NCBI GenBank assembly: GCA_031310005.1
Contig: CM062380.1
Coordinates: forward strand, 4,030,001-4,094,000
Reading direction: 5' to 3'
Origin: Dactylellina haptotyla
Taxonomy: Eukaryota; Ascomycota; Orbiliomycetes; Orbiliales; Orbiliaceae
DNA length: 64,000 nucleotides
Positions 47,153-59,600 of this stretch are shown piece after piece; positions within the stretch are counted from its first letter, which is position 1, and every line of letters begins with the position of its first letter. The translations under genes and the position numbers were made by a program. The notes under the pieces were generated by a model. It did not search any database, was not told the origin of the DNA, and saw nothing but the letters and a program-made list of their open reading frames with translations.

Positions 47153-48941
47153 TTCCAACTGACATATCAATCAATAATAATATATTTCACAACTGTGTTC
47201 GAGTTTAAAATATTACACCGGAATTTTGAAATAAAAAGTAATAGAAAGGAGAGCTGGCGGGATTTACGGCATTATTCTAAGGGGGTTCCCAATGATATAT
47301 CTATATATCACCGATACATTCAGATCGCTCTCTCCTGGGCTGAAAAGAGTCACATTGCCAGATTAATTTCCAGCACATTTCGCCGTATTGGGCGCCGTCT
47401 CAGGCCCTATTTTTCCTTGTAGGAAGAAGCATATACATGATTCCTGATCCCCGGCAATTGAAGGCTTACCCGCACGGCTACATAGCACCGGATAACCTGA
47501 GACAGATGGTCTGCCAAAAAGTACACGATGACGGTGCGGATTTCTCCATTTATCTCGAATATCAAACAAAAAATCCCTATCATTCGCTCTCTCCAGAAAC
47601 CAAGAAACAACCCAATATCTGCATGAGGTATTTAGCTTCAGCACTACTAGCTGCCAAGGCCAACCTTTCGCACAGCAGTAGCACGGTATGCGTATTCATA
47701 TCGGGGAGGAAAGGATGTGTTCGAGCTGGAGATAAAAACCTCCAATCGGGCTACATCCGATTGTAAGATTTCGATACTTTACCCAGTAAGAGGGAGCCAT
47801 ATGACCCACCGATCCAGCGGGAGCTTGAGAACATTCAGCTCGATCGTGGAATGTTCGCACTCGGAACAACGAGCGTTCGACGCTCCGTCTGATCAGACCG
47901 CTGTTTGCAAGCAAGGGGCCAAATGTAGCGAAGGAAGCCAAGAGATCCGGCGAGATAATCTTATCAGATACGGGCTGGAAAGCTTAAGAAGAAATAGGTG
48001 CCAGCCAAATCCGAAAAATTAAATCCAGCTGATTCAAAGGCATAAAGAAAATTTGAAACAAAAGGGCCTTTATGGCGAATATCAACGTCACCACTGTTTC
48101 AATCCGTGTGGAGTTTACTGAACCCGATCTTTTCGGCTAGTTAGTCCCACGATCGAGCGCGGAATATTTTTTCGTGCGGGCGTCGGGGCGGCCATGAATC
48201 CAGTCGTGCCGTTTTGAAATAAACGGTGAGGCATCTTGCCCGACGCCAGCCAGCAGAGGTCGGGCAAGTCGGGCGGCCCGCTTGGTAATCGAGCGGACGA
48301 TGATTAATTCTCCATCATTCCATTCCGGTCGAGTCATAATAAATAGATAGATAGTCTGGGGCAACTGGGATGTCCACCCCGGTGCCACCGTTGTGCATAT
48401 TATTATTATTTTTATTTATTACTTCTTCGCACGAATGATTCAAACAATAAAATATAAGCCTGCTTAACTACCGCAATTCTTGAACTTCTGGATTATAACA
48501 TATTAACCCCTGCTGCCGTTCCATCCTGCCTAGCTTCCTGTTAGACTCTTTTCCAGTCAATTCGCCTTGTTTTTTTGCATTTGTAACAACCTTCTACTTC
48601 TCCGTCTTCCTTCTTTTTTTTTTTTTTTCTCTCCACACAAAAGGCAGACGTTGGTCGGTGGTTAAACCTCCCGTCTCCCAGCGAGCTCACCTCAGCAGAA
48701 CACGGCGGAACCACCACAGCAATCTTATACTCACAACCTCAGCTCTTCCTTCCTTCCTCTTCCCCTCTTCTCTCCTTCTTCTCATTCTCCTATTTCTCCA
48801 TCGACAGCGACGGACCGACGATACCGCATCTTCCCGTGAAGCTCCTGTCCAGACGACCGCTTTCCCTCCTCTCCCAGCTCGTCCTCCCCACCGGCTAAAT
48901 CCGCATCTCGAAAAGAAAGAAAAAATAAAAAATTGCCCACA
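47153..48941. promoter_or_regulatory. Divergent DUG2/REI1 upstream region with pyrimidine tracts
   Basis: No gene is supported; frames at 47363-48388 on both strands are motif-free. The 350 bases before REI1 are strongly CT-rich, with a T-rich run near 48614-48629 and many CTTCCT blocks. Such tracts are typical of strong fungal promoters and leaders of ribosome-related genes. Confidence 0.5.
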
Positions 48942-50624
48942 ATGACGACACTCGTAGCCTCACCGGGGCCCCACCAGGCTGCCTCGACAGCCACATCCCA
49001 CCCCTTCACCTGCAACACCTGCCAGGTCGCCTTCAAGTCCTCGGATGGGCAGCGGAATCATATGCACACCGACTGGCAGTACGTACCTGTTCTTTCGATA
49101 ATATTTTGCCTAGTACATGTGTCCGTATGAAATTGTGTTCAGGGTAGCTAATATACGATATGATATTATAGTCGGTATAACCTCAAGCGAAGAATCGCTG
49201 AGCTGCCCCCAATCTCCTCTGAAATCTTCGCCGAAAAGGTCCTCTCCTCCCAGGCTGCGGACCGGGAAGCTCGCGATCGCGCCTCCTTCGAAAAGCCCTG
49301 CCAGGCTTGCAGCCGCACCTACTACTCTCAAAATGCCTACAACAACCACATCAACTCCCAAAAGCACAAGCAGCGGGTCGCCGCCCTCTCCAGAATCGCC
49401 ATGGGCGATGGCACCGAGAGCGTCGTCTCCCACGCCTTCAGCATGGACGACACCGAAGACGGCACCGAGATTGACCCGGTAGAAGACTCCAGGATTGCTA
49501 AAGAGGAACTTTCCTCTATCATCAACAACCTCAGCATCACCAACTCCTCCACCGCAACTCCCAGGGACTCCGCATCCGATCCACTCAAAGACGGCGAGAT
49601 CCCCTCCTTGCCCATCACAGAGTGCCTCTTCTGCGCCAACCCATCTCCGACCCTCCAGCAGAACCTCGAACACATGGCCAAACTCCACGGCCTCTTCATC
49701 CCAGAACAGCGCTACCTCGTCAACCTTGAGGGCCTCGTCCGCTACCTCGGCCAAAAGGTCCTCATCGGCCACACCTGCCTCTATTGCAACAAAGCCAAAG
49801 GTGGCCTCGACGGCATCCGCACCCACATGCGCGACAAGGGCCACTGCATGATCGCCTTCGACTCCGAAGAAGAAATGCTCGAAATCGGCGAGTTCTACGA
49901 CTTCCGCAGCACCTACGATTCTGCAGGCTCCGACGACGAAGACGAAGAAGACTGGGAGGATGAACAAGGAAACAAAGCCAAGGGCCGTGATGAAACCTGG
50001 GAAACTGACTCCGAAGCCTCATCCTGCGACTCCGAAGAAATCGGATCCCTCAGGGTCGCCCCGTCCAGGAAACTCAGCCATCACAGATCGAGTAGCAGTC
50101 ACCACCTCGAAGACGGATGGCACTCTCACGCCCACAGCCACAGCCATACCCACGCCACGCATGTTTACTTCACTGAGACCGAGATGCACCTCCCCACAGG
50201 CCGTAGCGTCGGGCACAGAAGTTTAGCGAGATATTACCGACAGAATCTACGGGATCACCCGCGATTCGGCGAGGAAGGAGACGATACCCTTGCCATCGAA
50301 GACGGTGATGCTGAATCTGCAGGAGAACGGGACAGTGCTGCACCGACAAATGCGGCGGAAGCGAGGAGGAATAAAGCCCTCATCAGCAGAGGGAATGGTG
50401 GACAAGGGCTCGCACTTGCGAGCAAAGCTGCGCAACATCGGGCGAAGAAGCTGGAGAAGAAGGATAGAGCAGTCGAGGAGCGCGGGAGAGGCCGGTATCA
50501 AGCGAAGATTGAGAAGGCGGCGAATAACCAGAAACATTATAGGGTGTGTATTATTCTAACATCCGATATTTTTATCTTCAGTACGATGCTAACAGCTTTG
50601 ATATAGGACCCCAATCTGCAGTGA
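48942..50624 (+). CDS. REI1: Cytoplasmic 60S assembly factor Rei1 (zinc finger)
   Basis: Three exons, 48942-49078, 49172-50543 and 50607-50624, join in phase to 508 residues. The last exon is only 18 bases and supplies DPNLQ, completing the conserved HYRDP ending. Four C2H2-type fingers are visible: FTCNTCQVAFKSSDGQRNHM, CQACSRTYYSQNAYNNHINS, CLFCANPSPTLQQNLEHM and CLYCNKAKGGLDGIRTHMRD. They are followed by an acidic stretch (DDEDEEDWEDE), a His-rich patch (HSHAHSHSHTHATH) and the block LPTGRSVGHRSLARYYRQ. In yeast, Rei1 acts in the cytoplasm with Jjj1 to release and recycle Arx1-Alb1 from pre-60S particles. The match of finger spacing and C-terminus makes the assignment firm. Confidence 0.92.
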
Positions 50625-52286
50625 ACGAGTCTCGCTGTATGGATGGCGTATTGGGTTCGAATACCCCCCTTATCTTTTCGTATTGTACATTTCAATCATA
50701 CCCGACACGAGCGACGTCTTGTACACACATTATACACACCCGCGCGCCTACTTAACCTACCTACCTTCCTTTCGACCGTTCCCAATTATTTCGCAGTGCA
50801 TTCCTTCCTGATGTCAAGCGATTTATTCATTTAGTATCTATCTCTTTTTCCTTTTTCCTTTTCGGCTCTTGTGGGTTTTGTCCGTTCTGGCAAAACTTTT
50901 GGTGTTACTAAATCGGCTTTTTGGTATATACCTGGGGATTGTATTTTTCTCTCTCTCTTATGGCTTTTGGAAAAAATGACTGGGGAGGGATCGAATGGGT
51001 CTTTTACTATTCTGTAGCTTTCGATGATAAGATGTATATTTTTTATATGTAATGACATGTATGAGTTTATGAGAACTTTCTTTCATGTTTTGCTGCTCAT
51101 AGCCCGGTTGAGGTTTTTTCTATTTTTTTATTTGTTCCGTTTCATCACGATAGAGCTTTTTCTTTGCTTTGCCGTGCGGTTTTGGATCGATAGATTAGAA
51201 GGTTCGGGTGCATAATGCGTCCCGCATGCGCCCGCACCTCCTGGCAGCTAATCTTGAATTTGAAAAAAGGAGACTTTTTGTACGAAATTCGTTTTTCTTC
51301 CTGACATATTTACCGCCGTTCAATGGTGCTACTGTGTTTCTGCCTGATTTACAGGGAGTTGTAGGTTTTTTTGTCATCATTCCTAATTGTTCGTAATACG
51401 TAGCTGACGCTTGGGAAGCTCAGACCAACAAGCTACGACCGCAAAAGACTCAACCGAGTGAACTGCGGCATATGGTAAATTTACAGACTCAAATGATGGA
51501 TTTACGAGAGTAGCTAGCTAGCTCTACGGACTTGATGGGAGGAATGGAGTTTTTCTTCGAAGCTTCATATTGTCTCGTAAACCAAACACCTGATCGTGGT
51601 TCTCCGCGAACGCACAATCGTATAGCTCTTTCATCACAATATAGTATCTTTCGCAAACTTTGTAGGTTTTTTGAAGGAAGGAAAAAAAAGACATTATCAT
51701 TTGCTTTCCCCTTTCCGGTGTATATGAGAAACTCTGAAAATGAAACCAAATGAAAAAGGAACCAGTATACCAGCTATATAAACGACACTCAGGAAGGAAT
51801 GGAAAAACACAAGAACGCCCAGGACACTGTAGATTTTGATGTGAGAGAAATGAGAAGAAAAAAAGGAACGATCAAATCCCTTTTTTTAAGCGTTCCCGGA
51901 TGACGACAACGACGACGACGACGACATGTATGAGTGAGAAGGGAAAAAGATGACAAGGGAAAAAAAATAAAACGAAATGATATCATGCTTTGGCTTTCAA
52001 TTCGCTTAGAATGAACACTCTCCAGCTCCATCACCACCATCACCAACCATCTTACACCCTTTTTTGCGTCTCCACTACAACAACGATACATAGCAAAAAC
52101 AACATTTATATTCTTTTCCTTTTCTAAGCAGGGGATCGTAGTAGAAGATATATAACGTCGATATATTTCTATATACCGCCAACCCCCATACTCAGCTGCC
52201 ACCTCTTTTACGATTATATCACCTGACTTGAAAACGTGCGTGGACGGACAAACATTACTTTAGTTGCAAACGTTTGTTGTAGATGT
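50625..52286. other. Convergent intergenic region with GAC microsatellite
   Basis: No gene is seen in 1.6 kb between convergent genes. A short (GAC)n/(GTC)n run lies near 51901-51925, and T-rich tracts lie near 50840-51150. It probably holds long 3' untranslated regions. Confidence 0.5.
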
Positions 52287-53171
52287 TTAACCGTGGGATG
52301 GGAGACCACCGCTGCCGTAGCTGGTGTCTTGGGAGTAGTTTGGAGCAGCGTACGTCTTTGTCTGCTGCATGCTCTTCGGGTTGGCAGCGGAGTACCCGTG
52401 GGTTCCAACGCGGCGGACGACAATGATATCGAGAATGACGGAGCCAAGGTACAATGCACTGTTTTGGGAGAAAAAAATATTGTTAGCCACCTTCCGTTCT
52501 CATATATGAAGCATGAATGCGTATTTTGAGGTTTAATTTGTTGTGGTTGTTGTTTGTCTCAGAAATGTGAAAGGGAAGGAAAGAGGGATTGGAGGGAGCT
52601 CATACATAGCCGCAACGGCGAAGGCCCAGGTGGCCTTGTAGAGTCTGCAGACGTAGACGCCGTTTCCTTCAGAGGCACCCCAGTGGCCGTCCGTGCAGTC
52701 GGAGAAGATGAGGCCGTGCATTGCGCGGTGGAGGAGAGCAAATGCGACGGTCCAGCAGGCCATAATGATGAAGTCGAATGCCAAGGCGAATTTGGCGTTC
52801 AAGGCACCGCAGCATTTGGCTACTGTCGTTGTTACGATGTTGAGGAGCGAGAGGAGGGCCTGCGATGTGTCTACTCGTTAGCTATTGTGCATTTTCATGT
52901 TTCGCAGTTTTTTTCTTCTTTCTTTTCTCTCCTCTACCCCGGTTCTTTTTATGGGGGATCTACTTTGAGTTCGTATATATCGGATATCTAGACTTACAGC
53001 AATGTAGAGGATGATGAATTCATATGGAATACCGAATCGTGCCTTGACGAGGTAGTAGACAAAGTAGGACAGTGTTCCGATGGTGCCTATCGAGCACAGG
53101 AATTGGATGAAGCGGAGGAAGTAGTAGCCACCGTTGGGCCAGGGAGTCGGGTTGCTTCTGTACTTTGGCAT
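52287..53171 (-). CDS. MARVEL-domain-like tetraspan membrane protein
   Basis: Three exons, 53171-52998, 52859-52606 and 52458-52287, join in phase to 199 residues. Four hydrophobic segments are visible: YYFLRFIQFLCSIGTIGTLS, PYEFIILYIAVALLSLLNIV, FALAFDFIIMACWTVAFAL and ATWAFAVAAMIALYLGSVIL. An extracellular-type loop with two Cys (FSDCTDGHWGASEGNGVYVC) lies between helices 3 and 4. The tail is Ser/Tyr-rich (QQTKTYAAPNYSQDTSYGSG). Together these match fungal MARVEL proteins of the Nce102-like or related type, which organise plasma-membrane domains. The exact subfamily is not certain. A TATATATA stretch lies about 36-43 bases before the ATG. Confidence 0.82.
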
Positions 53172-55611
53172 CTTGTCGGCTTTGGATGGTAATGAATGCT
53201 ATACGCTATATATATTCAAGGAGAGTCGTTACGGAGGACGAGCAGGTTGATGTACAGGACAAAGAGGTGGTTTTAATTGTCGTCGTTTGGCCGGCTGCGA
53301 TAAAACAGCGATGGGAGGTGGAGGTTTAAAAGGGGCGGTTACACTTTTGGTGGGTCGTTCGTTTATTGCGTTTCGTGAGCCTGTCGTTCGTTCTTTCTAT
53401 AACCAACACGCAACCAACCCGATATGAAAAACCCGGAAAATGCAGCAGCTAACGGGAAACCCCTAGACAAAGAAGGAACTGGAGATGGTGAGGATATAGG
53501 AAGGAAAGAGAAGAAAGAGGAGCAGGAGGAGGGATGTCGTTGAAGTAGAGCTGGACCCAGGAAGAAGAAAGAATGGAAAAGTACCACAGCCGCAAGGTGG
53601 AGAAAAATAGATCTTATTAAAGCTGACGGAGCTTGTTCTTGCTAGCGCAGGTGGTATTTGAGTTTTTTGCTTGGGAGCTGAATTTTTAGTACCCTTCGGG
53701 TCTGATCTAAAGAAGAAAAAGACGTGCAGCCTTACCCTTACCTTACTATCCTTGGGTATAATCTTGTCTTTGCTTTCTTTCCAGCCGCAGCATGGCACTA
53801 CCAACGAACACTGCACCGAAGGCGACCAAGAGACCGCTGTCCCCCTCAGTTGATGATAGGGTGTGAGACGTTTCATACTTCTTTTGGGTGCATGGTCCCG
53901 CCAAGAACCGAATGAATTACATCTGTCATCACTGTAACTTGCGTGTCTGGAGAGGTACCCATTTTTAGCGAGTTTTTTTGCTCCCTCATTGTCCAGCAGA
54001 ATCCTGGATTTGTAGTGGGAAAAGTAAAAGCTCAGCCGCACACCCTTCACTTCTGTCCAAGGTGAAGAAATCCCTGGTCGCTGTCCGCCCCCAAGAAAAG
54101 CTGTGGGCTTTTGTCTAAAATCGGTTCAGGGCTGACAGCTTGACGATCGTATTTGGGTAGATTTTGGGATTTTTAACTGCTAGCTCATCCTGCTGATTTC
54201 TCTCGGCGTTTTCTTGGGATCTTTCTAAGCTTCTCGTTATCACGACGCATTGATTTTTCAGCCTCGATAATACGTGCTGATTTTTTTTCTTTCTTTCTTT
54301 CTGGTTTCTGTTTACACGTGCTTTGCTCTCTGCATGTCAGGTTGACATAGCAAGGGAGTTTTCAGATTATTACATTATTTATTAAGCGGTCTCGTCTCAA
54401 GGTTGCAAACGGCGGCGCCTCCTCGATCGCTGCTTTTCGTGCTCCTTGTTTTAGAGAAATCGAGAGAAGGCTCCCGATGCAAGGAAGGGAATATTCGAAC
54501 AGGCAAAAACCAAACAAGAATACAAATCCTCCCATCAGATCTTCCATGGGTCTATTGTTGATCGTTCAATGGGCTTATTGAGCGATACAGAATCGCTTTA
54601 TCGAACATGCGTGCTAAACAAGGTACATTTCAGCAATGCACGGGTATCTTGACGAAGGCTGTGCATTCGATTTCGATTGGACGAGAGGGATTCCGCTGTC
54701 ACAGATTTTCCTCTTTGGGCGAACAATGAACACACGCAAATGAAATCTCAAATACTTGAGTCGTGCCAAGGATTACGGATGGTGGGTGTGGGAAGTGGGG
54801 TTCACAAAAAAAGTGGCCGGGGCTATCTTTCAAGAGGCGTTGGATCCCTCGGTTGAAGACTCTTTAAATAGAAGCACTAGGGCTGGGCTGGGGGCTCTTG
54901 GCTACTTTGGGTTTACGGCTTTTCGCTCTTCAACGTTAATGCTAGATATCCAAGGACAATTTGACCGCTTGTAGTTTTGATTGTTCGATATTGTTTGAAC
55001 CTGAGGCTGTGCTCAGAAATACAATAGACCGAACTTTGGTGCCTTCGTTCTCGCAACGTGACCGATAGGAATTTCTACCAGATTTTGCTTTGAATCGATC
55101 GCGGTTCCCGGTTCCGGTTGTCTGTGTAACTGTCTGCAACACACCACCATACAAACAAATCAGGAGTTCTAGACCCGTCCGGATTCATCACAGATGTAAG
55201 GGCAGTTTCCTGGCAGTATGGGAATTCTCATGCAATTTAATATCCAAATTCGATAGAAGATATAGCACTATTTAGATTACCTATCGAAGAACCATAGTTC
55301 GATAGCGAAACTTTCAACATCCAAAGATTGAGCAACACATTTCCCACACTTCTCGCTGTTGGATTTGTTCGTACTTCAATGTTCTTGCAATTTACGCTAC
55401 AAGAATCGAAACCCTTCGATCAAGTCTTTTAGAAATTTAAAAAACCTTATGCCTTGTTTAATTTTGCCGTGTTTAATTTTGCCGTAAAACTCATACCCAG
55501 TAAGCTTTCTGTTACTTTCTAATCTTCTGTGCTTGTTTACTAAAAAGCTGTTAACGAAGCGAATGATAACTAGACTCACTCCGATATCATGGTAGTAAAC
55601 CGAATTTCACT
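53172..55611. other. Long gene-poor region
   Basis: The longest frame, 195 codons on the minus strand at 53463-54050, ends in low-complexity Ser/Leu and lacks motifs, so I do not call it. CT-rich and purine-rich tracts near 53460-53560 and 54280-54300 look like leader or promoter sequence of the MARVEL gene. I see nothing else. Confidence 0.45.
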
Positions 55612-55914
55612 CTAGCGAGTCTCGCTACTATCTAGGTATTCGCCGGAGTTATTCTCGCTACAATCCGAACTCTCATCAGATTCTGTTCCACTATTACTAC
55701 TCATGTCTCCCCCTGGAAGTAGTCCAATCACTATATAATACTCAACGTGAACATGATTTGGATGCTGCGGACAAGAGGTGCTCATCCCGACCGTTCTATT
55801 TTCTTCAAACTCTTCACAGTCTTTGGGATTGTCCGAGGTGGACTCGGAGCATCGTTCAAGGTTCTCATACTCGCAGCCGCAGCCATTGTAGGCAGTTAAA
55901 TTCTTGGTACACAT
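55612..55914 (-). CDS. Small Cys-containing hypothetical protein, 100 residues
   Basis: This is a single-exon frame beginning MCTKNLTAYNGCGCEYENLE, with Cys at positions 2, 12, 14, 22 and 33, a CPQHPNHVHVEYY segment and a Ser/Glu/Asp-rich tail (SSNSGTESDESSDCSENNSG). The start MC...YxxCGxE...C recalls a common class of short fungal proteins of unknown role that begin in the same way. There is no signal peptide or membrane helix. Confidence is limited by its size and lack of conserved context. Confidence 0.45.
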   Translation of the reverse strand: MCTKNLTAYNGCGCEYENLERCSESTSDNPKDCEEFEENRTVGMSTSCPQHPNHVHVEYYIVIGLLPGGDMSSNSGTESDESSDCSENNSGEYLDSSETR

Positions 55915-56683
55915 TTCTTTTTAGCTAGAACGGCTATTGTTTCTCTTTTTTGTTGACTCTTGCTGGATGAATCGATTGGGTCTAGGAGTAGGCGTCAAAA
56001 GAAGTAGTTTAGCCAAGAATGAGTAGATCTAGCAAGTTCAATTTAACTCTTCCGATGTTTGGCTGGTAGCTGTAAGAAGATTCTATATCATTTAGGGGCA
56101 CCTCGAAAATTTAAAGTAATCACCAGATGCGGTTTGCCTTAATATCTTCCTCTTCGCGAAATTTGATCTTCCAATATTCTCGAACTTCAATGGTTACGAG
56201 ACTGGAAATTCATCTTCGTGGCTTCTAAGAGGATTAAACAACACAAACATGATAGAAGCAGCGAATATTAGGCTCATATATACACATTACGGCCCGAATT
56301 TACGATCAATGGAGGTTAAATGTAACAATGGGAATTCATTTCTTAGATCTAGAATGATAAATGGTATTTCCTAGAAATTACCCGCCCCAAACGTAGGTTT
56401 AAAAAAATATCGTGAGAAACAAAATTTTTCATAGGAAAATCAAACACAAGCTGTAGACAAAAAATAGTTAAAGATAAAAACACCTTGTAAACCTTAATCT
56501 CAAGCACCACTGAATGCAAAAACAATTTGTATCAAATACTCCGGATCCAGGTAGTAAATTCGTAGATGTTGGTGTAGGCGGAGGTTTAGTCAAGGTGGGC
56601 TTGAAACCCCGGTCTCGATCCAAACCAAGCAGCATAGTGAAACCCTTCGTGCAAAACCACCTGGTTGTAAATGTGTTGCAACC
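55915..56683. other. Intergenic region downstream of the tyrosinase gene
   Basis: No gene is seen. The frame at 56514-56993 on the plus strand is antisense to the tyrosinase 3' exon. If the tyrosinase C-terminus is spliced differently, part of 56500-56680 could be coding. Confidence 0.4.
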
Positions 56684-59600
56684 TTACGATGCTGCGTCTA
56701 CAACATTTGAAAGACCTTTACGAACCTTTGCGAACTTACCATCCTTCTTCTTAGGGTTCTTCAAGTCATTAGCGCTCTTTGTGGCACCGACACCGCCGGT
56801 GACCTTGTCGGTAGCCTTTGTTCGTAGCTGTGACTTCCTGAATTTCGGCTTGTCGGTCTTGTTTACTGGTGGAACCACAACTGTTGAAGCGACACCGACG
56901 GTAAGGGTTCGCAGAGATTTCAGATCAATGATCAATCCATCGGGCTATTGTAAGCTATTGTTAGATTTAATTCTCCTAAGAAACAGAAGATAGGAACCCA
57001 TGACTTACGGTTACGACCCCCCATTTAAGGTTCTTGCCTAGCCATTCCTCGACAGTCTGGTTACCTGTAATACCGGCCTTAACAAGAGCGGGAGTAAGTG
57101 GTATGACACCACCAATTGTGGAAGAAACCACACCCTTCGCTGTATTCGGAGCTCCAAAGTAGGCGAAAGATCCAACCTGATTGGGCGCGGACAGCCATTC
57201 GTAAGGATCTTGAGGGATAGCACCGAAGAAGAACATAACCGTACAGGTTCCGGGCAGCTCGGAAGGATCAACGACAACGTTGATGTCCCATTCGAGCTTA
57301 TCGTTATTCGCTCGACGTAGTAACTGGCCTTTGGTCGCCGTACCCGTGTCCTTATCCTGGTACAAAGTGTTGATCGTACCAGTAGCAAAATCGTCAAGGG
57401 CTTTGGAAGACTTTCCCTTCATGTTGCACGGTACTTCTGGGTATCCGTAGCCATGAGACCAAATGGTCGTCACATCGATAGAGTTACGAGATGTCCAGTA
57501 GGTTCCGTCAGGATGCTTGAACGGATAAAGTGGCGTGTCAAGGTTGTCAAGAACCTTTTCTCCATTTTCAGTGGAAGGAAGAATGCGCTGGAAGGTTGAG
57601 ACAGCGGTATCGGGCTCCATGATTTTGTCCGGGTTCGCAGCTTGCCAAATAGCAGCGATACGGTCAATGTTGTTGTGATGAAGCCTAGATATATCAAGTA
57701 AGCTACCGAAAAGTCATCACGAAAAGAAGATATAGCTCACCAGAATATTGGGTCGAATGCGGACGTCGGAACGTATGACATATGTCCACCACCGCCCACG
57801 CGCGAGTGGATATCGTTATGTATAGTCTCCAGAGAATTGGAGAATACATTGTATCCTTTCTCGCCCATAAGTGCGTTGTAAGTCTGTCGCCGTCTTGTTG
57901 CATAGTTGCTCTGCATGTTTAGATCTGAGATAGCGACTCGACTGTTGCCACTTCCGTCCGGTACTCGTTTGGTATCAACCCAATGATTGAAAGGAGAGTT
58001 GAAAACATCCTTTTCGGTGCCTTTGAAATCGTAGTTATAGAATGGATTGTTGATTGATGCTTTGGTAGAATCCGGCTTGATCACATCGATCTTTGGTGAC
58101 GTCGCGCATGCGGGGAGATGACTCTGAGTCAGCGAGCTTGCCCAGTCCCAATACGGCCATCGAACTGTTTTTGCAGCCTGGACCCAATCCTGTTTGTCCT
58201 TCCCCGTCCATTCAGATGCTATCTCCTTCGCAGTGTTATATATGACTTGTTCCCAAATAAGCATATAAGGCCTATGCCATAGCGCGAAAAGGATACTAGT
58301 ATGCGTGCAGTAGCCCTTGTTAAAATTGAAATTACCCTTTTCTTTAGGGTCTGGCCATGGAATATAGGGAACACCGTGGATTCCTGAAAGCTGATAATAA
58401 CTCCATGGATCGCTATTGTTGGCTGCTTGCATCTGCGTGAGAGCGAGTACTATCAGGTTGAACTGTTTGGGAGAGTTCTTCTGCAGGTCATTGATGTTCT
58501 GGCGTTCTACACATATAGCACCGTTCTCTGCACCTGTAACGACGGCCCATTTAGTTGGCCCAGATGCCGCCGAAGTTGTACTGGTTGTAGATGGTTTGTT
58601 CGTTTTGACCACAGGTTTGTCGCTGGTCGTAGGTTTGGCGGTCGTGGTCGGTTTAGTGCTAGTAGATGGTTTGGCACTGGTAGTGGGCTTAACGCTTGTC
58701 GGTTTAGCACTAGTCGTTGGTTTCGCACTGGTGGTTGGCTTTGTAGTAGGCTTTGTAGTAGGCTTTGTAGTAGGCGCGGTAGTTGGCTTAGCGCTCGTAG
58801 TTGGTTTCGTACTCGCCGCCGGCTTAACGCTTGTTGTTGTTGGCTTGTGACTGGTTGTTGTAGATTTGCTTGAAGATGGGGCTTTACTAGAAGTTGTTGG
58901 GATAGTCTGAATTTTGGGCTTGTCACTAGTCGTCGATGAAGTGGTTTTAGTAGTCGTCGGTTTTGTTGAAGTTGAGGAGGGTTTCGGGGTCGTTGTCGTC
59001 GTTTTAATTGTCTCAATTTTCGGCTTGTCACTTGTTGTCGATGAGGTAGTCATGGTTGTTGTATGTTTTGTCGATATAGAACTAGAGCTGGATGTGGTCG
59101 TAGTTTTGATTGTTTGGATCAGTGGCTTATCGCTCGTTTTTGACGACGTAGTGCTCGTCGTAGTGGGTTTTGTTGAAAATTCGTTTACGGACTTGCTGCT
59201 GGTTGTAGGTTTCGGGTCGAATTCATTCTTGGAAGAGGTGGTGGTTGGTTTGGGATTCTTAGCGTCAACTACGACACAGACGTAGAACATCGGTGTGATT
59301 TTGCAGACAGGGCCCACTAAATATTAAAAATATTTGTTAATCTTATTTTCGATCTTGATCCGTTCCACTAAGGCTTTCAAAACAAAGAAGGCATAATCAG
59401 TTAATGAGTTTTACCTCGCTCAGCTCTTTTCCCTTTTTTGTACTCATCTCCATAATCGCCGATGCTGTAATCGTCTTCCTCGTCCTTTTTATCGGGTTTT
59501 GACTGTTTGACCACTATGATACTAAAGTGTCAGCAAGTTTATCTATGAATATATTCCAATAATGCATAGTGCACGCTTGGTCTGCAAAAGTCTTTACCTA

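Noticed and set aside
49110-49967. 285-codon minus-strand frame
   Set aside because: Exactly antisense to the REI1 coding exon; a shadow caused by codon bias.
50640-50680. T-loop-like GGGTTCGAATACCC suggesting a tRNA
   Set aside because: No D-arm, anticodon arm or acceptor stem can be folded around it; it lies in the REI1 3' region.
53463-54050. 195-codon minus-strand frame
   Set aside because: Low-complexity Ser/Leu/Phe end, no domain or splice partners, and it lies in CT-rich leader-like DNA upstream of the MARVEL gene.
58416-58873. Two Val/Leu- and Arg/Trp-rich plus-strand frames
   Set aside because: They are antisense translations of the tyrosinase Thr-rich repeats, which naturally give long open shadow frames.
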